Positions 34,851 through 44,638 of a stretch of 64,000 nt of DNA are shown here, piece by piece (within the stretch, counting starts at the first letter, position 1; each line of letters starts with the position of its first letter). The position numbers and the translations under genes were made by a program. This stretch comes from Psychrobacter immobilis (lineage in GTDB: Bacteria > Pseudomonadota > Gammaproteobacteria > Pseudomonadales > Moraxellaceae): contig NZ_CAJGZM010000001.1 of NCBI RefSeq assembly GCF_904846175.1, positions 124,001 through 188,000 of the forward strand. Reading direction: 5' to 3'. Below the pieces are notes generated by a model. It did no database searches. It had not been told where the DNA came from and worked only from the letters and a program-made list of their open reading frames with translations.

Positions 34851-35915
34851 TTAATCACAACCGACACCAGCACCCTCTTTGTCAATACACATCTTATCGC
34901 CATTCTTTAAATTACCAATCCATGCTTTACCATTTATAAATACAAATGCTGGCTGGTCTTTATAACTATCGCCTACGCTCACGCCGCTCTTATCAAAGCG
35001 AAAAGGAATCACCAACTCGCCGCCTAAATTGACAAAACCCCATTCGTTATCGATGCGCACGCCTGCCAGCCCTTCAGAAAATGGAAGCACCTCATCAAAC
35101 GAATACGTAATCATGGTGACATTGTCATCGTCAACAAAGCCCCATCTGCCATCTTGTTGACGTGGCTGCAGGGTGGTAAAGCGACCTGTTGGCACTGATT
35201 GCTGCATCTCCTTGGCGTTTTCGTTAGCATTATTACTATTGCTAGCAGGCGCTCTTGTCGTCGATGTTTGGCTATCAGCCTTACTGTTTGAATTCGAGTC
35301 ACGCGTAGGTTTGCCATTTTTATCCAACCAGCTTATGGTTTGGTTTTTACGCACGCGCGTCATCCCGCCGCGATAATCATCGATATCACTAATTGCAGCG
35401 GCAAATGGCACAATAGTCTTATTGGCGGTATCGATAACCCCATAATGACCGTTTTGTTTGACTACGATGCGACCTTCAGAGACGGGACGCGCCCAACCTT
35501 GACTCTCCTTGAGCATATCGTACATCGCAGGGATAGCCTCGCGACCTTGCATATTGACATAACCTACCCGACCGTTATGGAGTACCGGTAGCAATCCGCC
35601 CGATATTTTATCGGCATCTACTTTTTGATAGCGGGATAAATCAACCACACTTTTACCTTGTTTATCAATCAAGGCAACTGGCGCACCAAAATCTTTTATC
35701 GCTAAGAAATAGCCGCTACTGGCTGTACAAGCGACATTTTTATAATAACTTTTGGGTATTTTACAGCTGGCCGCTTGCGCATTTGACATCAAAAAAAACG
35801 TAGTAGCTATCATGCTCATCACAAACAGGCGCACGCCACAACTACCACGCGGCAGTTGTGGCGATAATATGGATAAGAAATCTATTTGTCGTTTTGATAT
35901 AGAACGTAGCAGCAT
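34851..35915 (-). CDS. WG-repeat protein, exported
   Basis: The product (354 residues from the ATG at 35915) has several WG-type repeats: GRVGYVNMQGREAIPAMYD, GHYGVIDTANKTIVPF, GRWGFVDDDNVTMI and NEWGFVNLGGELVIPF, each a strand pair. A Ser/Asn-rich linker at about 208-237 divides the repeats. The hydrophobic segment MSMIATTFFLMSNAQA, ending before ASCK, looks like a signal peptide. It begins at an internal ATG at 35819, so the first 32 residues may not be translated; they overlap a palindrome at 35834-35863. An AGG lies seven bases before 35915. Function is unknown; WG proteins are often surface or periplasmic. Confidence 0.75.
   Translation of the reverse strand: MLLRSISKRQIDFLSILSPQLPRGSCGVRLFVMSMIATTFFLMSNAQAASCKIPKSYYKNVACTASSGYFLAIKDFGAPVALIDKQGKSVVDLSRYQKVDADKISGGLLPVLHNGRVGYVNMQGREAIPAMYDMLKESQGWARPVSEGRIVVKQNGHYGVIDTANKTIVPFAAAISDIDDYRGGMTRVRKNQTISWLDKNGKPTRDSNSNSKADSQTSTTRAPASNSNNANENAKEMQQSVPTGRFTTLQPRQQDGRWGFVDDDNVTMITYSFDEVLPFSEGLAGVRIDNEWGFVNLGGELVIPFRFDKSGVSVGDSYKDQPAFVFINGKAWIGNLKNGDKMCIDKEGAGVGCD
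35834..35863. repeat. Palindromic element in the 5' part of the WG-repeat gene
   Basis: CGCCACAACT (35834-35843) and AGTTGTGGCG (35854-35863) are perfect inverted arms around ACCACGCGGC, itself partly complementary. It encodes out-of-place residues just before the probable signal peptide. No second copy was noticed in this window. Confidence 0.7.
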
Positions 35916-36268
35916 AAGCAAACCTAGGCTAAAAATAATAGAGGCTATATGAATATATGAATATATGAAGTTGAGTATATTAAGTTAAGTATTTGAAGAG
36001 CATCACTATTTTAAAACATGACAGATTTCAAATACAGATAGACGGTAGAGTAACAAATGACAGCGTTCGCGCCAATGCTATTCCTGTAAGAAGGTGACTG
36101 CTTTATTTATACATAGTGTGTGATCCGTCATTATAAAATAAATCGTATCAAACCATTCCATTTCAAGTGCAAAACACTGACAATATAGCTTGTTTAAGTC
36201 ACTGCTTTAGCAAACGATAATTAAAAGCCTCTTAAAAAAGTATCATAGTAATAAGATAAGGATATTGC
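35916..36268. other. Divergent spacer between WG-repeat and EamA genes
   Basis: The 353 bases are A/T-rich. They contain a short ATATGA direct repeat near 35946-35967 and no supported gene, hairpin or promoter. Confidence 0.4.
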
Positions 36269-37201
36269 ATGGCTATTGCCTCTTCACGCTCCGCCGCTAC
36301 TGGCTTGGTCATTGGTTGTGTTATTTTCGGTTTGGGCAGCTTGATTGTCGCCCATGTCGATATTGGTGGTTGGGCGATGTCATTTTGGCGGCTGGCTATT
36401 TCAGGCGTAGTATTCGCTGTATTGGCTAAAATGACGGGGCAACGACTACCGCGCTCAAAGCGTGCTATTTTTTACGGTTTATTATCGGGCGCATTTTTAG
36501 GACTCGATTTGGCATTATGGCACGAGAGTATTTATGCGGTCGGTCCTGGTATCTCAACCTTATTAAACAGCTTGCAGATTTTCTTTTTAGCAGCCATTGG
36601 TTTTTTATATTTTAATGAGCGCCAGTCTATTTTGCAGCTTATCAGTTTATTTCTAGCCATGTTAGGCGTGGCAATGATAGGCAGCCCTGAGTTTGCGCAA
36701 AATACCGCCGCGACCTGGGGTTTCGTTACGGGCATTATCTCAGGCGCTATGCTTGCCGCGTCAATGACCTTTATCCGTAAGACCCACGACACTGAGCCAA
36801 CGCCGATATTTATGCTGATGCAACTGATTAGTATCGGCGGCGTAGTGGCAATGATTATCCCAATGTTCGTGTTTGATATGGGTCACATTCTGCCCAATAC
36901 GTGGTCTGAGATTGGTTGGGTGTTGATTTACGGCACAGTGATGCAATGCTTAGCGTGGGGGCTTATCGCCTACTCTATTCCTAAGCTGTCTTTGGCATTG
37001 ACTGGCCTACTATTATTAACTGAACCCATTGCCGCTTTGGTGATTGACTATAGCTGGCTTGATAAACCGATTAATACCTTACAATGGAGTGGTGCGCTGC
37101 TGACTATGTTTGCCATTTATTTGGGTTCATTGAAACCTAAACCGCGCGCGCTACGACGTTATCGTTTTTTTGCGAGATTTTATAAACGTGACTATAAATA
37201 A
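36269..37201 (+). CDS. EamA (DMT) family transporter
   Basis: The 310-residue inner-membrane protein has about ten membrane helices in two EamA repeats. Signature stretches are VDIGGWAMSFWRLAISGVVF, YAVGPGISTLLNSLQIFFLA with a following F.NERQS loop, and the C-terminal LSLALTGLLLLTEPIAALVIDY. The family exports metabolites, amino acids or drugs; the substrate cannot be told. A basic C-tail (RALRRYRFFARFYKRDYK) faces the cytoplasm. It is a single gene with its own terminator. GGATATTGC precedes the ATG. Confidence 0.87.
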   Translation: MAIASSRSAATGLVIGCVIFGLGSLIVAHVDIGGWAMSFWRLAISGVVFAVLAKMTGQRLPRSKRAIFYGLLSGAFLGLDLALWHESIYAVGPGISTLLNSLQIFFLAAIGFLYFNERQSILQLISLFLAMLGVAMIGSPEFAQNTAATWGFVTGIISGAMLAASMTFIRKTHDTEPTPIFMLMQLISIGGVVAMIIPMFVFDMGHILPNTWSEIGWVLIYGTVMQCLAWGLIAYSIPKLSLALTGLLLLTEPIAALVIDYSWLDKPINTLQWSGALLTMFAIYLGSLKPKPRALRRYRFFARFYKRDYK

Positions 37202-37243
37202 CGCCACAAATAATAATGTTTATAAATAAACGTCATAACAAAT

Positions 37244-37271
37244 AAAAGCCACAATAATCATTGTGGCTTTT
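37244..37271. terminator. Bidirectional intrinsic terminator
   Basis: The perfect 12-bp stem AAAAGCCACAAT/ATTGTGGCTTTT with loop AATC lies between the convergent EamA and uracil permease genes. Confidence 0.9.
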
Positions 37272-37345
37272 GCTTATCGCTCTATGAAGTTCTTTAATTT
37301 TATGATTAAAACATCACTCTTTTTAAAAGTTAGTCTTTTTGACGG

Positions 37346-38764
37346 TTAATCTTTTTGTTTATTGAATAAGGCATTAAGCACAATCGCGGCTAAGGTAGCC
37401 GTACCAATACCGCCCAAGTCAAAACCACCTAGATTCAGGCTAAAATTACCCGTACCCATAATCACGGTAACGGCCGCAATGATTAAATTGCTGTTTTTAC
37501 TAAAGTCGATACGATTGTCTATCCAAATTTTTGCCCCTGCAATCGCAATCAGACCGAACACGACAATGGATGCGCCGCCCAATAAAGCTGCCGGTATTGT
37601 CTGAATAATCGCGCCAAACTTTGGAGATAATCCAAGCAAGATAGCAACCAAACCAGCTACTACAAAAATCGTCGTACTATATACTTTGGTCACTGCCATG
37701 ACACCGATATTTTCTGCATAAGTGGTCACCCCTGTACCACCAAAACCTGCCGAAAATGTCGTTGCTAAACCATCAGCAAAAAATGCTCGACCCATATAAG
37801 GCGTTACTCGCGCCTTAGTCATACCTTCGACCGCTTTAAAATGCCCCAAGTTTTCAGCCACTAAAATAAATGCGACAGGCGCAATTAATATAATCGCACT
37901 CATCTCAAAACGCGGTGAATGAATACTTGGCAAGCCAAACCATGACGCTGCTGATACACCAGTAAAGTCAATCGGAACGCCATAGCCAAGCACATTGGTC
38001 ATGACAAAATAGGCGATGTACGACAAAATTAAACCAACAAGCAACAACAGACGGCGCAGCATACCGCGGGTAAATACAGCCACTCCACTGATAAGCAATA
38101 CTGTCAACGTCGCCATCCATGCATCAAACTGGTTAGCGGAAACCCCTTGAATGGTCACTGGCGCCAAATTTAGACCAATAATCATCACAATTGCACCGGT
38201 AACAATAGGTGGCATCAAGCGCTCAATCCAGCCTGTACCCGTTTTCATAACCAACAAACCTATCAATGCATAGATTATGCCGCATGCCATGATACCGCCC
38301 AAGGCGACATTCAAATTGTCATTGAATCCCACACCCGCATAAGCAGTCACCGCAATCACAGGGCCAATAAAGGCAAAGCTGGAACCCAAATAGCTGGGCA
38401 TACGCCCGCCGGTAATGATAAAAAACATTACCGTACAAATACCCGACATCAAAATGGCTAAGTTAGGGTCGAAGCCCATTAGTAATGGCGCCAGCACCGT
38501 TGCCCCAAACATCGCAAAAGTATGCTGCACACCTAACAAAACGCTCTTAGCGGGCGGCAAATACTCATTGATACCGACCGGATCACGATCCAAATCACCG
38601 CTATAAGGACGCCACGTTGGAAACCAGCGACCATTATCAAAGTCTGGATTGTGCGGATAGCTCACCGCTACTGCATCAATGCCAGCCGCTTCTAGTGCAT
38701 TGTGAGGAGCCGGTTCTTGATTGCTATTTTCAGGTTTTACAGAATGAGGTTCGGGAGTTGTCAT
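37346..38764 (-). CDS. uraA: Uracil permease, NCS2 family
   Basis: The 472-residue inner-membrane symporter has the NCS2 hallmark GVQHTFAMFGATVLAPLLMG in the first membrane helix and SFAFIGPVIAV, GNLGHF-type (VAENLGHFKAVEG) and FGGTGVTTYAENIGVMAVTKV motifs. The last is the Glu-containing substrate site of UraA-type proteins, favouring uracil over xanthine. A 75-residue polar N-terminal extension precedes the first helix and is longer than in E. coli UraA. AGGA lies before the ATG. No pyrimidine gene is adjacent. Confidence 0.88.
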   Translation of the reverse strand: MTTPEPHSVKPENSNQEPAPHNALEAAGIDAVAVSYPHNPDFDNGRWFPTWRPYSGDLDRDPVGINEYLPPAKSVLLGVQHTFAMFGATVLAPLLMGFDPNLAILMSGICTVMFFIITGGRMPSYLGSSFAFIGPVIAVTAYAGVGFNDNLNVALGGIMACGIIYALIGLLVMKTGTGWIERLMPPIVTGAIVMIIGLNLAPVTIQGVSANQFDAWMATLTVLLISGVAVFTRGMLRRLLLLVGLILSYIAYFVMTNVLGYGVPIDFTGVSAASWFGLPSIHSPRFEMSAIILIAPVAFILVAENLGHFKAVEGMTKARVTPYMGRAFFADGLATTFSAGFGGTGVTTYAENIGVMAVTKVYSTTIFVVAGLVAILLGLSPKFGAIIQTIPAALLGGASIVVFGLIAIAGAKIWIDNRIDFSKNSNLIIAAVTVIMGTGNFSLNLGGFDLGGIGTATLAAIVLNALFNKQKD

Positions 38765-39185
38765 GCGCTGTCCTATTTGAGCTAAGAGAATACTCGTCAG
38801 CTAAAAAACTGTGAGAAATACAACTATGAATTGAGCCGAAACGAAAACAGATAAATCGTGTGAACTATCAAAAATAATAAGTACTGACGAGCTTACAGGA
38901 TGTTACACAGATAATGGCTGCGAGCATGATAACGGAGTTCTATGATAAATAAAAGTTATTATTCAATAGTCCCCTGTACGCCTATACTGAGTGACATCTA
39001 TAGATAACTTTCCCATATTATTTAAATGCCTCATCTATTGAAATACGCCTTTAAATAATCGTGTACCTTGTCATCGTGCTGTATCCATCAAGGCTTTTGC
39101 GAGCGTTATCTATTATTTTTTTCCTACCAGTCCTAAAGCATATCTATAACATACGCTGATGCACTGACAATTTCTTGGTATTTTT
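38765..39185. promoter_or_regulatory. Divergent spacer between uraA and sdaA
   Basis: The 421 bases contain inverted copies of CTCGTCAG at 38793-38800 and 38884-38891, the latter 120 bases before the uraA start on the minus strand. A 21-codon frame with a GGAG four bases ahead lies at 38942-39007 but has no other support. No terminator or RNA was found. Confidence 0.4.
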
Positions 39186-40619
39186 ATGATTAGTGTTTTC
39201 GACTTATTTAAAATTGGTATTGGACCATCGAGCTCTCATACGGTCGGACCCATGATAGCTGCCAACTTATTTTTGACGTCATTGCTTAAACAAAGCGCAT
39301 TAACGTCGATTAAAAATATTGAAATAGAGCTTTATGGCTCTTTAGCAGCTACCGGTAAAGGGCACGCAACTGATACGGCGATATATTTGGGCTTGCTTGG
39401 ACATACACCCAGTACCATTGATACTCGCTTGACTGGCGAATATCTAGCGCCTATTTTTACTGATAAGCAGCTCAATTTGTCTGGCAAACATATTATAAAC
39501 TTCGATAGCGAGCGCGATATGTATTGGTACGATGATACCGTGTTGCCCTATCATCCGAATGCATTGACCATTCGCGCGTTATTGACCGATGGTAGCAAGT
39601 ACCAGCAAACTTATTATTCGGTTGGTGGCGGTTTCGTCATCAACGAAGATGATGCCAATAATCCCGATGAGGATCATGCCAGCCCAACGATTGATATCGT
39701 TCCCTACCCTTTTAATAATGCCGCAGAGTTGCTTGAGCAGTGCCGTAAGCATGGGTTAAGTATCAGCGAGCTGGTACTCGCCAACGAATGTCATTACCGC
39801 AATCAAGCAGATATCTTTAGCTATTTAGATACGATTTGGGAGGTGATGCAGGACTGCGTGACTCAAGGTTGTAAAAACAGCGGCATTTTACCGGGCGGGC
39901 TGGATGTTAAACGCCGCGCCCACGATTTACATAATCAACTATGCGCTGAAAAGGACTTGCCTATCGCAAAAACTGATAAGCTCGCAGCGATGGATTGGGT
40001 CGATTTGTATGCCCTTGCCGTCAATGAAGAAAATGCCAATGGTGGTAAAGTCGTCACCGCACCGACCAATGGTGCCGCGGGTATTATTCCTGCTGTACTG
40101 CACTATTATCGTGATTTTTTACCCAATTATAACCAAGATGGCGTCCGTAATTTTTTATTAAACGCCACCGCTATTGGTAGTTTGATTAAACAAAACGCCT
40201 CTATCTCAGGTGCGGAAGTTGGCTGCCAAGGCGAAGTGGGTTCAGCCTGTGCCATGGCAGGCTCAGCATTGGCAGAGATTATGGGCGGCTCGCCAGCCCA
40301 ATGTTTGAATGCCGCTGAGATTGGCATCGAGCATAATTTGGGTCTGACTTGTGACCCGATTGGCGGCTTGGTACAAGTTCCTTGTATCGAACGCAATGCG
40401 ATGGGCGCAGTAAAGGCCATTAACGCCGCTCGTCTTGCCTGCCGCGGCAATGGTCAGCACTTTGTTTCTCTAGACAAAGCAATTGAAACCATGAAGCAGA
40501 CAGGCGCTGATATGTCTGATAAATACAAAGAAACCGCACGCGGCGGGCTTGCTATTTATGCTGATAATCGTATTCCCACTGCCACCCGCGGTGTGAGTGT
40601 GAATTATAGCCAGTGTTAA
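39186..40619 (+). CDS. sdaA: L-serine ammonia-lyase (iron-sulfur type)
   Basis: The 477-residue cytosolic enzyme deaminates serine to pyruvate using a 4Fe-4S cluster. [22 protein letters not shown] is the family start. The alpha part has [39 protein letters not shown] and [18 protein letters not shown], with cluster-binding Cys residues in the last two. Length and motifs match single-chain SdaA/SdaB of gammaproteobacteria. A terminator follows. It is monocistronic. Confidence 0.96.
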   Translation: MISVFDLFKIGIGPSSSHTVGPMIAANLFLTSLLKQSALTSIKNIEIELYGSLAATGKGHATDTAIYLGLLGHTPSTIDTRLTGEYLAPIFTDKQLNLSGKHIINFDSERDMYWYDDTVLPYHPNALTIRALLTDGSKYQQTYYSVGGGFVINEDDANNPDEDHASPTIDIVPYPFNNAAELLEQCRKHGLSISELVLANECHYRNQADIFSYLDTIWEVMQDCVTQGCKNSGILPGGLDVKRRAHDLHNQLCAEKDLPIAKTDKLAAMDWVDLYALAVNEENANGGKVVTAPTNGAAGIIPAVLHYYRDFLPNYNQDGVRNFLLNATAIGSLIKQNASISGAEVGCQGEVGSACAMAGSALAEIMGGSPAQCLNAAEIGIEHNLGLTCDPIGGLVQVPCIERNAMGAVKAINAARLACRGNGQHFVSLDKAIETMKQTGADMSDKYKETARGGLAIYADNRIPTATRGVSVNYSQC

Positions 40620-40655
40620 TCTACACCACGACTTTTATGGTTCAACTTAAAACAA

Positions 40656-40684
40656 AAAAAGCCTCTAATGATTAGAGGCTTTTT
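40656..40684. terminator. Bidirectional intrinsic terminator
   Basis: The perfect 13-bp stem AAAAAGCCTCTAA/TTAGAGGCTTTTT with loop TGA lies between the convergent sdaA and small-lipoprotein genes. Confidence 0.92.
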
Positions 40685-40742
40685 ATAAGTGGTTAACTAT
40701 TCTAATTTAACAATATTAGCTAATGCTAATTAGGTCTAGAAG

Positions 40743-41141
40743 TTACTCAGCAGTTTTTGAAACCACTTCGTTTAGAATCCAAACTGGTTTAACTACTTTT
40801 GTCGCTTCATTCATAACCGCTTCTTGGCGCACATCTAGAATATAGCGATAATTTGGCTCATAAGTAAAGCCTTGGATATCACCGTTTAAAGGCGTGTAGT
40901 TTTTCTGATAAGTCTGACGATATTGTAGGCATTCTGATTCAACCATAGTGCCATTTGCAGTTGGTAGCTCACATACTGCTTTTAGTGGCGCTATTTCTAT
41001 TTTAAAGCTTGGAATATTAACCACTTTCACGTTTACAGGTTCGCCTTCAACGACCATAGTACGCTCATCATTCATACCCATAGTAGAACAACCTGACAAA
41101 ACAAAAGTCGTCATCAATGCAGCAATTGCTAATTTTTTCAT
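40743..41141 (-). CDS. Small lipoprotein, DUF4377-like
   Basis: The 132-residue product has a signal peptide with lipobox LSGC and acylated Cys at residue 18. The C-terminal part NYTPLNGDIQGFTYEPNYRY followed by LDVRQE fits the DUF4377 pattern (a Gly-Phe-x-Tyr-Glu core with a Tyr-x-Leu-x-Val strand). Two further Cys (AVCELP, SECLQY) may pair. Proteins of this group are small periplasmic lipoproteins, sometimes next to heat-shock lipoprotein genes; the function is unknown. It is a single gene with an 11-bp inverted repeat upstream. Confidence 0.72.
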   Translation of the reverse strand: MKKLAIAALMTTFVLSGCSTMGMNDERTMVVEGEPVNVKVVNIPSFKIEIAPLKAVCELPTANGTMVESECLQYRQTYQKNYTPLNGDIQGFTYEPNYRYILDVRQEAVMNEATKVVKPVWILNEVVSKTAE

Positions 41142-41566
41142 TATTAAATCCTCAGTTTATTTGTATTAATTATTACCTTTTGAACTCATTTTAATCAATT
41201 ATTACCATTCAAAAGGTAGTAGGTATTCATAAAGATACTGCTAATTAAAAGACTAATTAATTACAAGCACTAATCACAAGCTATAGAATCGAGACAAACT
41301 TGATTTATAAATTGATATCTTGATGTATAAAAAATCGCTCAGCTCTTATTAGTAGTACCGTCTATTGTTTACTGCGGTAAGTATAGGTCGCCCAGCCCCT
41401 AACGCTCTATGACTGCTTTGTAAAGTAACGTCAGCTTTTGCAACTGATGTTAATAAATGGTTTTATTGGGAAGTGTCAGATAAAGTTATCTTACCAATAA
41501 AAAAACGCTCAAAACTATGCATAATAATGATAGTTTTGAGCGTTTGTATAAAAATATAGATAGCTT
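41142..41566. promoter_or_regulatory. Lipoprotein upstream region and argJ downstream region
   Basis: TACCTTTTGAA (41174-41184) and TTCAAAAGGTA (41208-41218) form a perfect 11-bp inverted repeat, 33-77 bases before the lipoprotein start. The argJ terminator is at 41500-41545. Nothing else was found in the 425 bases. Confidence 0.5.
41500..41545 (-). terminator. Intrinsic terminator of argJ
   Basis: AAACGCTCAAAACTA pairs perfectly with TAGTTTTGAGCGTTT around a 13-base loop; on the minus strand a T-run follows. Confidence 0.88.
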
Positions 41567-42793
41567 TTAGCTACGATAATCGGCGTTTATCTTGACGTAA
41601 TCGTAAGATAAATCGCAGGTATAAACGGTATCCTGAGCCTCACCGCGTGCTAAATCAATATGAATGGTAATCTCAGGACGGCTCATGACCTCTTTGCCAG
41701 CCGCTTCCGTATAAGTCGGAGCCACACCGCCATTTTGACAAATCATCACCTCGTCTAAGTAAATATCGACTTGCTCGGTATCAAGGTCGTCGATACCCGC
41801 ATAACCAACTGCTGCTAAGATACGCCCCCAGTTGGCATCACTGGCAAAGAATGCGGTCTTAACCAGTGGTGAATGAGCAACGGCATATGCCACATCGCAG
41901 CATTCTTGCGTGGTATTACCGCCCGTGACTTTTACCGTCATAAATTTAGTGGCACCTTCTCCATCTCGCACAATCAATTGCGCCAAACGTACAAATACGG
42001 CGGTTAAGGCAGCAAATATCGGCTGATAATGTGGATGCTCTGGGCTATCAATGATCTCTGAGCTCGCCGTACCTGTGGCAATCAACACGCAGCAATCGTT
42101 GGTTGAGGTATCGCCATCGACGGTGATACGGTTGAAGGATTGCTCGTTAATCTTGCTCAACATTTCTTGCAACAAGTCAGCGGCGATATTAGCGTCCGTG
42201 GCCACATAGCCAAGCATGGTCGCCATATTGGGGCGTATCATTCCTGACCCTTTTGACATGCCCGTAATATGATAGCTGCTAGCGTCGACATTCACCTTTT
42301 CACTAGCAAGCTTTGGAATCGTATCTGTAGTACGAATACCATTCGCGGCTGCCAACCAATTGTCAGAGGCTAAATTGGCTAATGCATTGTCCAAACCTGC
42401 GATGACAGCATCACTGTTTAGTGGCTCGCCTATCACACCTGTCGAAAATGGCAAGACGGAACTGACACCTACGCCAGCTTTAGCAGCTAAGGCAGCACAG
42501 ATATCAACCGCACGGCGCATGCCATCAGCGCCTGTACCGGCATTGGCGTTGCCCGTATTGGTGATTAAATAACGCGGACTGGCTTTAGCAAAGTGCTCAC
42601 GTAAGACACGCACAGGCGCAGCACAAAAAGCATTCTTTGTGGTCACAACGGCAGTCGTTGCACTATCAGCAATTTCTATCACCACCAAATCATCGCGGTC
42701 TTTATAGCGTACACCTGCAGCAGTGGCGCTTAGCTTAATCCCATCAATAGGATAAATCGTCTTGGGTACTGCAACGTTGCCGACAGCCATCAT
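41567..42793 (-). CDS. argJ: Ornithine acetyltransferase / N-acetylglutamate synthase
   Basis: The 408-residue bifunctional enzyme recycles the acetyl group in arginine synthesis. It self-cleaves at MATMLGYVATDA, where T192 becomes the N-terminal nucleophile of the beta chain. Other family stretches are SGIRY-type GVRYKDRDDLVVIE, NTGNANAGTG, MSKGSGMIRPNM and SDANWGRILAAVGYAG. Two adjacent ATGs (42793 and 42790) both lie within reach of AAGGA; the outer one is listed. It is separate from other arg genes here. Confidence 0.96.
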   Translation of the reverse strand: MMAVGNVAVPKTIYPIDGIKLSATAAGVRYKDRDDLVVIEIADSATTAVVTTKNAFCAAPVRVLREHFAKASPRYLITNTGNANAGTGADGMRRAVDICAALAAKAGVGVSSVLPFSTGVIGEPLNSDAVIAGLDNALANLASDNWLAAANGIRTTDTIPKLASEKVNVDASSYHITGMSKGSGMIRPNMATMLGYVATDANIAADLLQEMLSKINEQSFNRITVDGDTSTNDCCVLIATGTASSEIIDSPEHPHYQPIFAALTAVFVRLAQLIVRDGEGATKFMTVKVTGGNTTQECCDVAYAVAHSPLVKTAFFASDANWGRILAAVGYAGIDDLDTEQVDIYLDEVMICQNGGVAPTYTEAAGKEVMSRPEITIHIDLARGEAQDTVYTCDLSYDYVKINADYRS

Positions 42794-42917
42794 TCAATCC
42801 TTATTCATCAATGCTGATGCATTATTTATTGGTTATAAGTTATCTTTTATAAAATCTTAGTTTTACAGTCTTAGATATAAAACTTGGTGATTAAAATCTG
42901 ATATTAAAAGCAAGTTA

Positions 42918-43742
42918 TTATACTTTGTTTAAGTCAAACGCTGCCCAAATTGGCGCATGATCAGAGGGTTTTTCCATGGCTCGTAGCTCATAGCTGATGC
43001 CTGCGTTGACGCAGCTATCTATTAGATCTGCCGTGCATAAAATGTGGTCAATACGCAGTCCACGTTTAGGCTCATCATTAAAGCCGCGGCTGCGATAATC
43101 AAACCAGCTATATAATTCGGTACTCTCTGGATAATGGAGACGATAAGTATCAGTCAGCTCGCGCGACATCAAATCACTATACCATTCACGCTCTTCCGGT
43201 AAAAACGAAGTCTTTCTATTTTTCAGCCAGCGCTTGGCATTGACCTCACCGATACCAATATCGGTATCTTCTGGGGCAATATTCATATCACCCATGATAA
43301 TCAGCGAGCGCCCTTCTGCTTTTAGCGTATCGATATAGGTCATCAAATCTGCATAATAAGCACGCTTCATAGGAAATTTGGTCGGATGATCTTGGCTCTC
43401 TCCTTGCGGGAAATAGCCGTTAAGCACATCCACTTCACGTCCATCAAATACATAACGTGCATGGATAAAGCGTTTTTGCGCCTCTACATCTTCACCCGGA
43501 AAGCCTTTTTGTACAAAAATAGGGGCAACCTTGGACAGTAGAGCGACACCATAATGGGCTTTTTGACCGAAATACTCGACGTGATACCCCAAGCTCTCGA
43601 TATTTTCGAGTGGAAACTGCTCATCATGTACCTTAGTTTCTTGCAAACCCATCACATCAGGGTCGATTACCTCTCGTACCGCCTCTAGCTGATGTTGGCG
43701 AGCGCGGATACCATTGATATTAAAACTGACAAAACGGGTCAT
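42918..43742 (-). CDS. xthA: Exodeoxyribonuclease III
   Basis: The 274-residue enzyme cuts abasic sites and degrades DNA 3' to 5' in base excision repair. Motifs of the exonuclease-endonuclease-phosphatase fold are FNINGIRAR, the metal ligand Glu in [34 protein letters not shown] and the catalytic His in PSDHAPIWA. Length and order match E. coli XthA. It is read alone between argJ and a divergent thioesterase. Confidence 0.95.
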   Translation of the reverse strand: MTRFVSFNINGIRARQHQLEAVREVIDPDVMGLQETKVHDEQFPLENIESLGYHVEYFGQKAHYGVALLSKVAPIFVQKGFPGEDVEAQKRFIHARYVFDGREVDVLNGYFPQGESQDHPTKFPMKRAYYADLMTYIDTLKAEGRSLIIMGDMNIAPEDTDIGIGEVNAKRWLKNRKTSFLPEEREWYSDLMSRELTDTYRLHYPESTELYSWFDYRSRGFNDEPKRGLRIDHILCTADLIDSCVNAGISYELRAMEKPSDHAPIWAAFDLNKV

Positions 43743-43993
43743 AAATTATCCTATACTAATGAATTAGAACAAGTGTCTCTATAAACGAGTGCCGCTATAA
43801 AATAAAGCAAAGCGGCAATATATAATAAATAAAGGTTTATCATAACAGACATCGGCAAGGCTAGCTGTTGCGCGCCCTCATCTCTTACGATAGAGTAGCA
43901 TTTATGAGTGATAATCTAAGCATTATCATTTTTTATAATCTTATATATTAACTTTTAAATGCTATTAATAAAGCAAATTTATTGAGCAATATT

Positions 43994-44584
43994 ATGATAA
44001 CAACCATGAATAAAAATACTGATTCAACATCGATTAGCGCAAGCACGCCACTATTTGCCACTGACTATAATGTGTATATCAACCATACTGATGCGGGTGG
44101 CATAGTCTATCATGCCAATCATTTAGTATTCTTTGAAAACTGTCGCCGCGACTGGTTTACCAAGCTTGGTTTAAATGGGTATTTTTTGCAGACCGATGAT
44201 GGTGACATTCAGCACTTTGTCGTCAGTCAAGCAGACCTGCAATACAAAAAAGCCATTCTATTAGACGAAGTTATCAATGTACGCATCGATAAGGTTGAGC
44301 TCAAACCTGCCAGCATTATATTTTATCAAAGTATCCATCGCTCATCGCCAAATGTGGATGCAGATGATAACACTCAAGCGAGCGCTGCTTTTTTAAACAG
44401 TACTTTATTAAGCAGTACCAAAATCGTTATCGCTTGTGTACAAAATCAAATCATGCCAACTTCTATATCGAATGATGGCTCTGATGCTAGTGTGAATCAC
44501 AACGCGCCCATGCGTCCTATTCGTGTACCGCAAAAATTACGCGATACCATTCAGCAAGCAATCACGCAACACGCTGATCGATAA
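43994..44584 (+). CDS. YbgC-like acyl-CoA thioesterase (hot-dog fold)
   Basis: The 196-residue protein has the 4HBT hot-dog signature NVYINHTDAGGIVYHANHLV with the catalytic Asp in HTDAGG, then FENCRRDWF. YbgC-type enzymes hydrolyse short acyl-CoA or acyl-ACP. A polar insert of about 30 residues (SSPNVDADDNTQ onward) lies late in the domain and makes it longer than the usual 130-150 residues. The ATG at 43994 is used; a TTG at 43982 is in frame. No tol genes follow, unlike the classical ybgC locus. An ABC pair starts 54 bases downstream. Confidence 0.85.
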   Translation: MITTMNKNTDSTSISASTPLFATDYNVYINHTDAGGIVYHANHLVFFENCRRDWFTKLGLNGYFLQTDDGDIQHFVVSQADLQYKKAILLDEVINVRIDKVELKPASIIFYQSIHRSSPNVDADDNTQASAAFLNSTLLSSTKIVIACVQNQIMPTSISNDGSDASVNHNAPMRPIRVPQKLRDTIQQAITQHADR

Positions 44585-44638
44585 AACACTTAACTGACTG
44601 GCCTATGAGCGCTGATAAGACAAATAATAAGGCCTTTT

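Noticed and set aside
38942..39007. 21-codon frame before sdaA
   Set aside because: GGAG is close by, but the peptide has no recognisable leader features; a gene cannot be supported.
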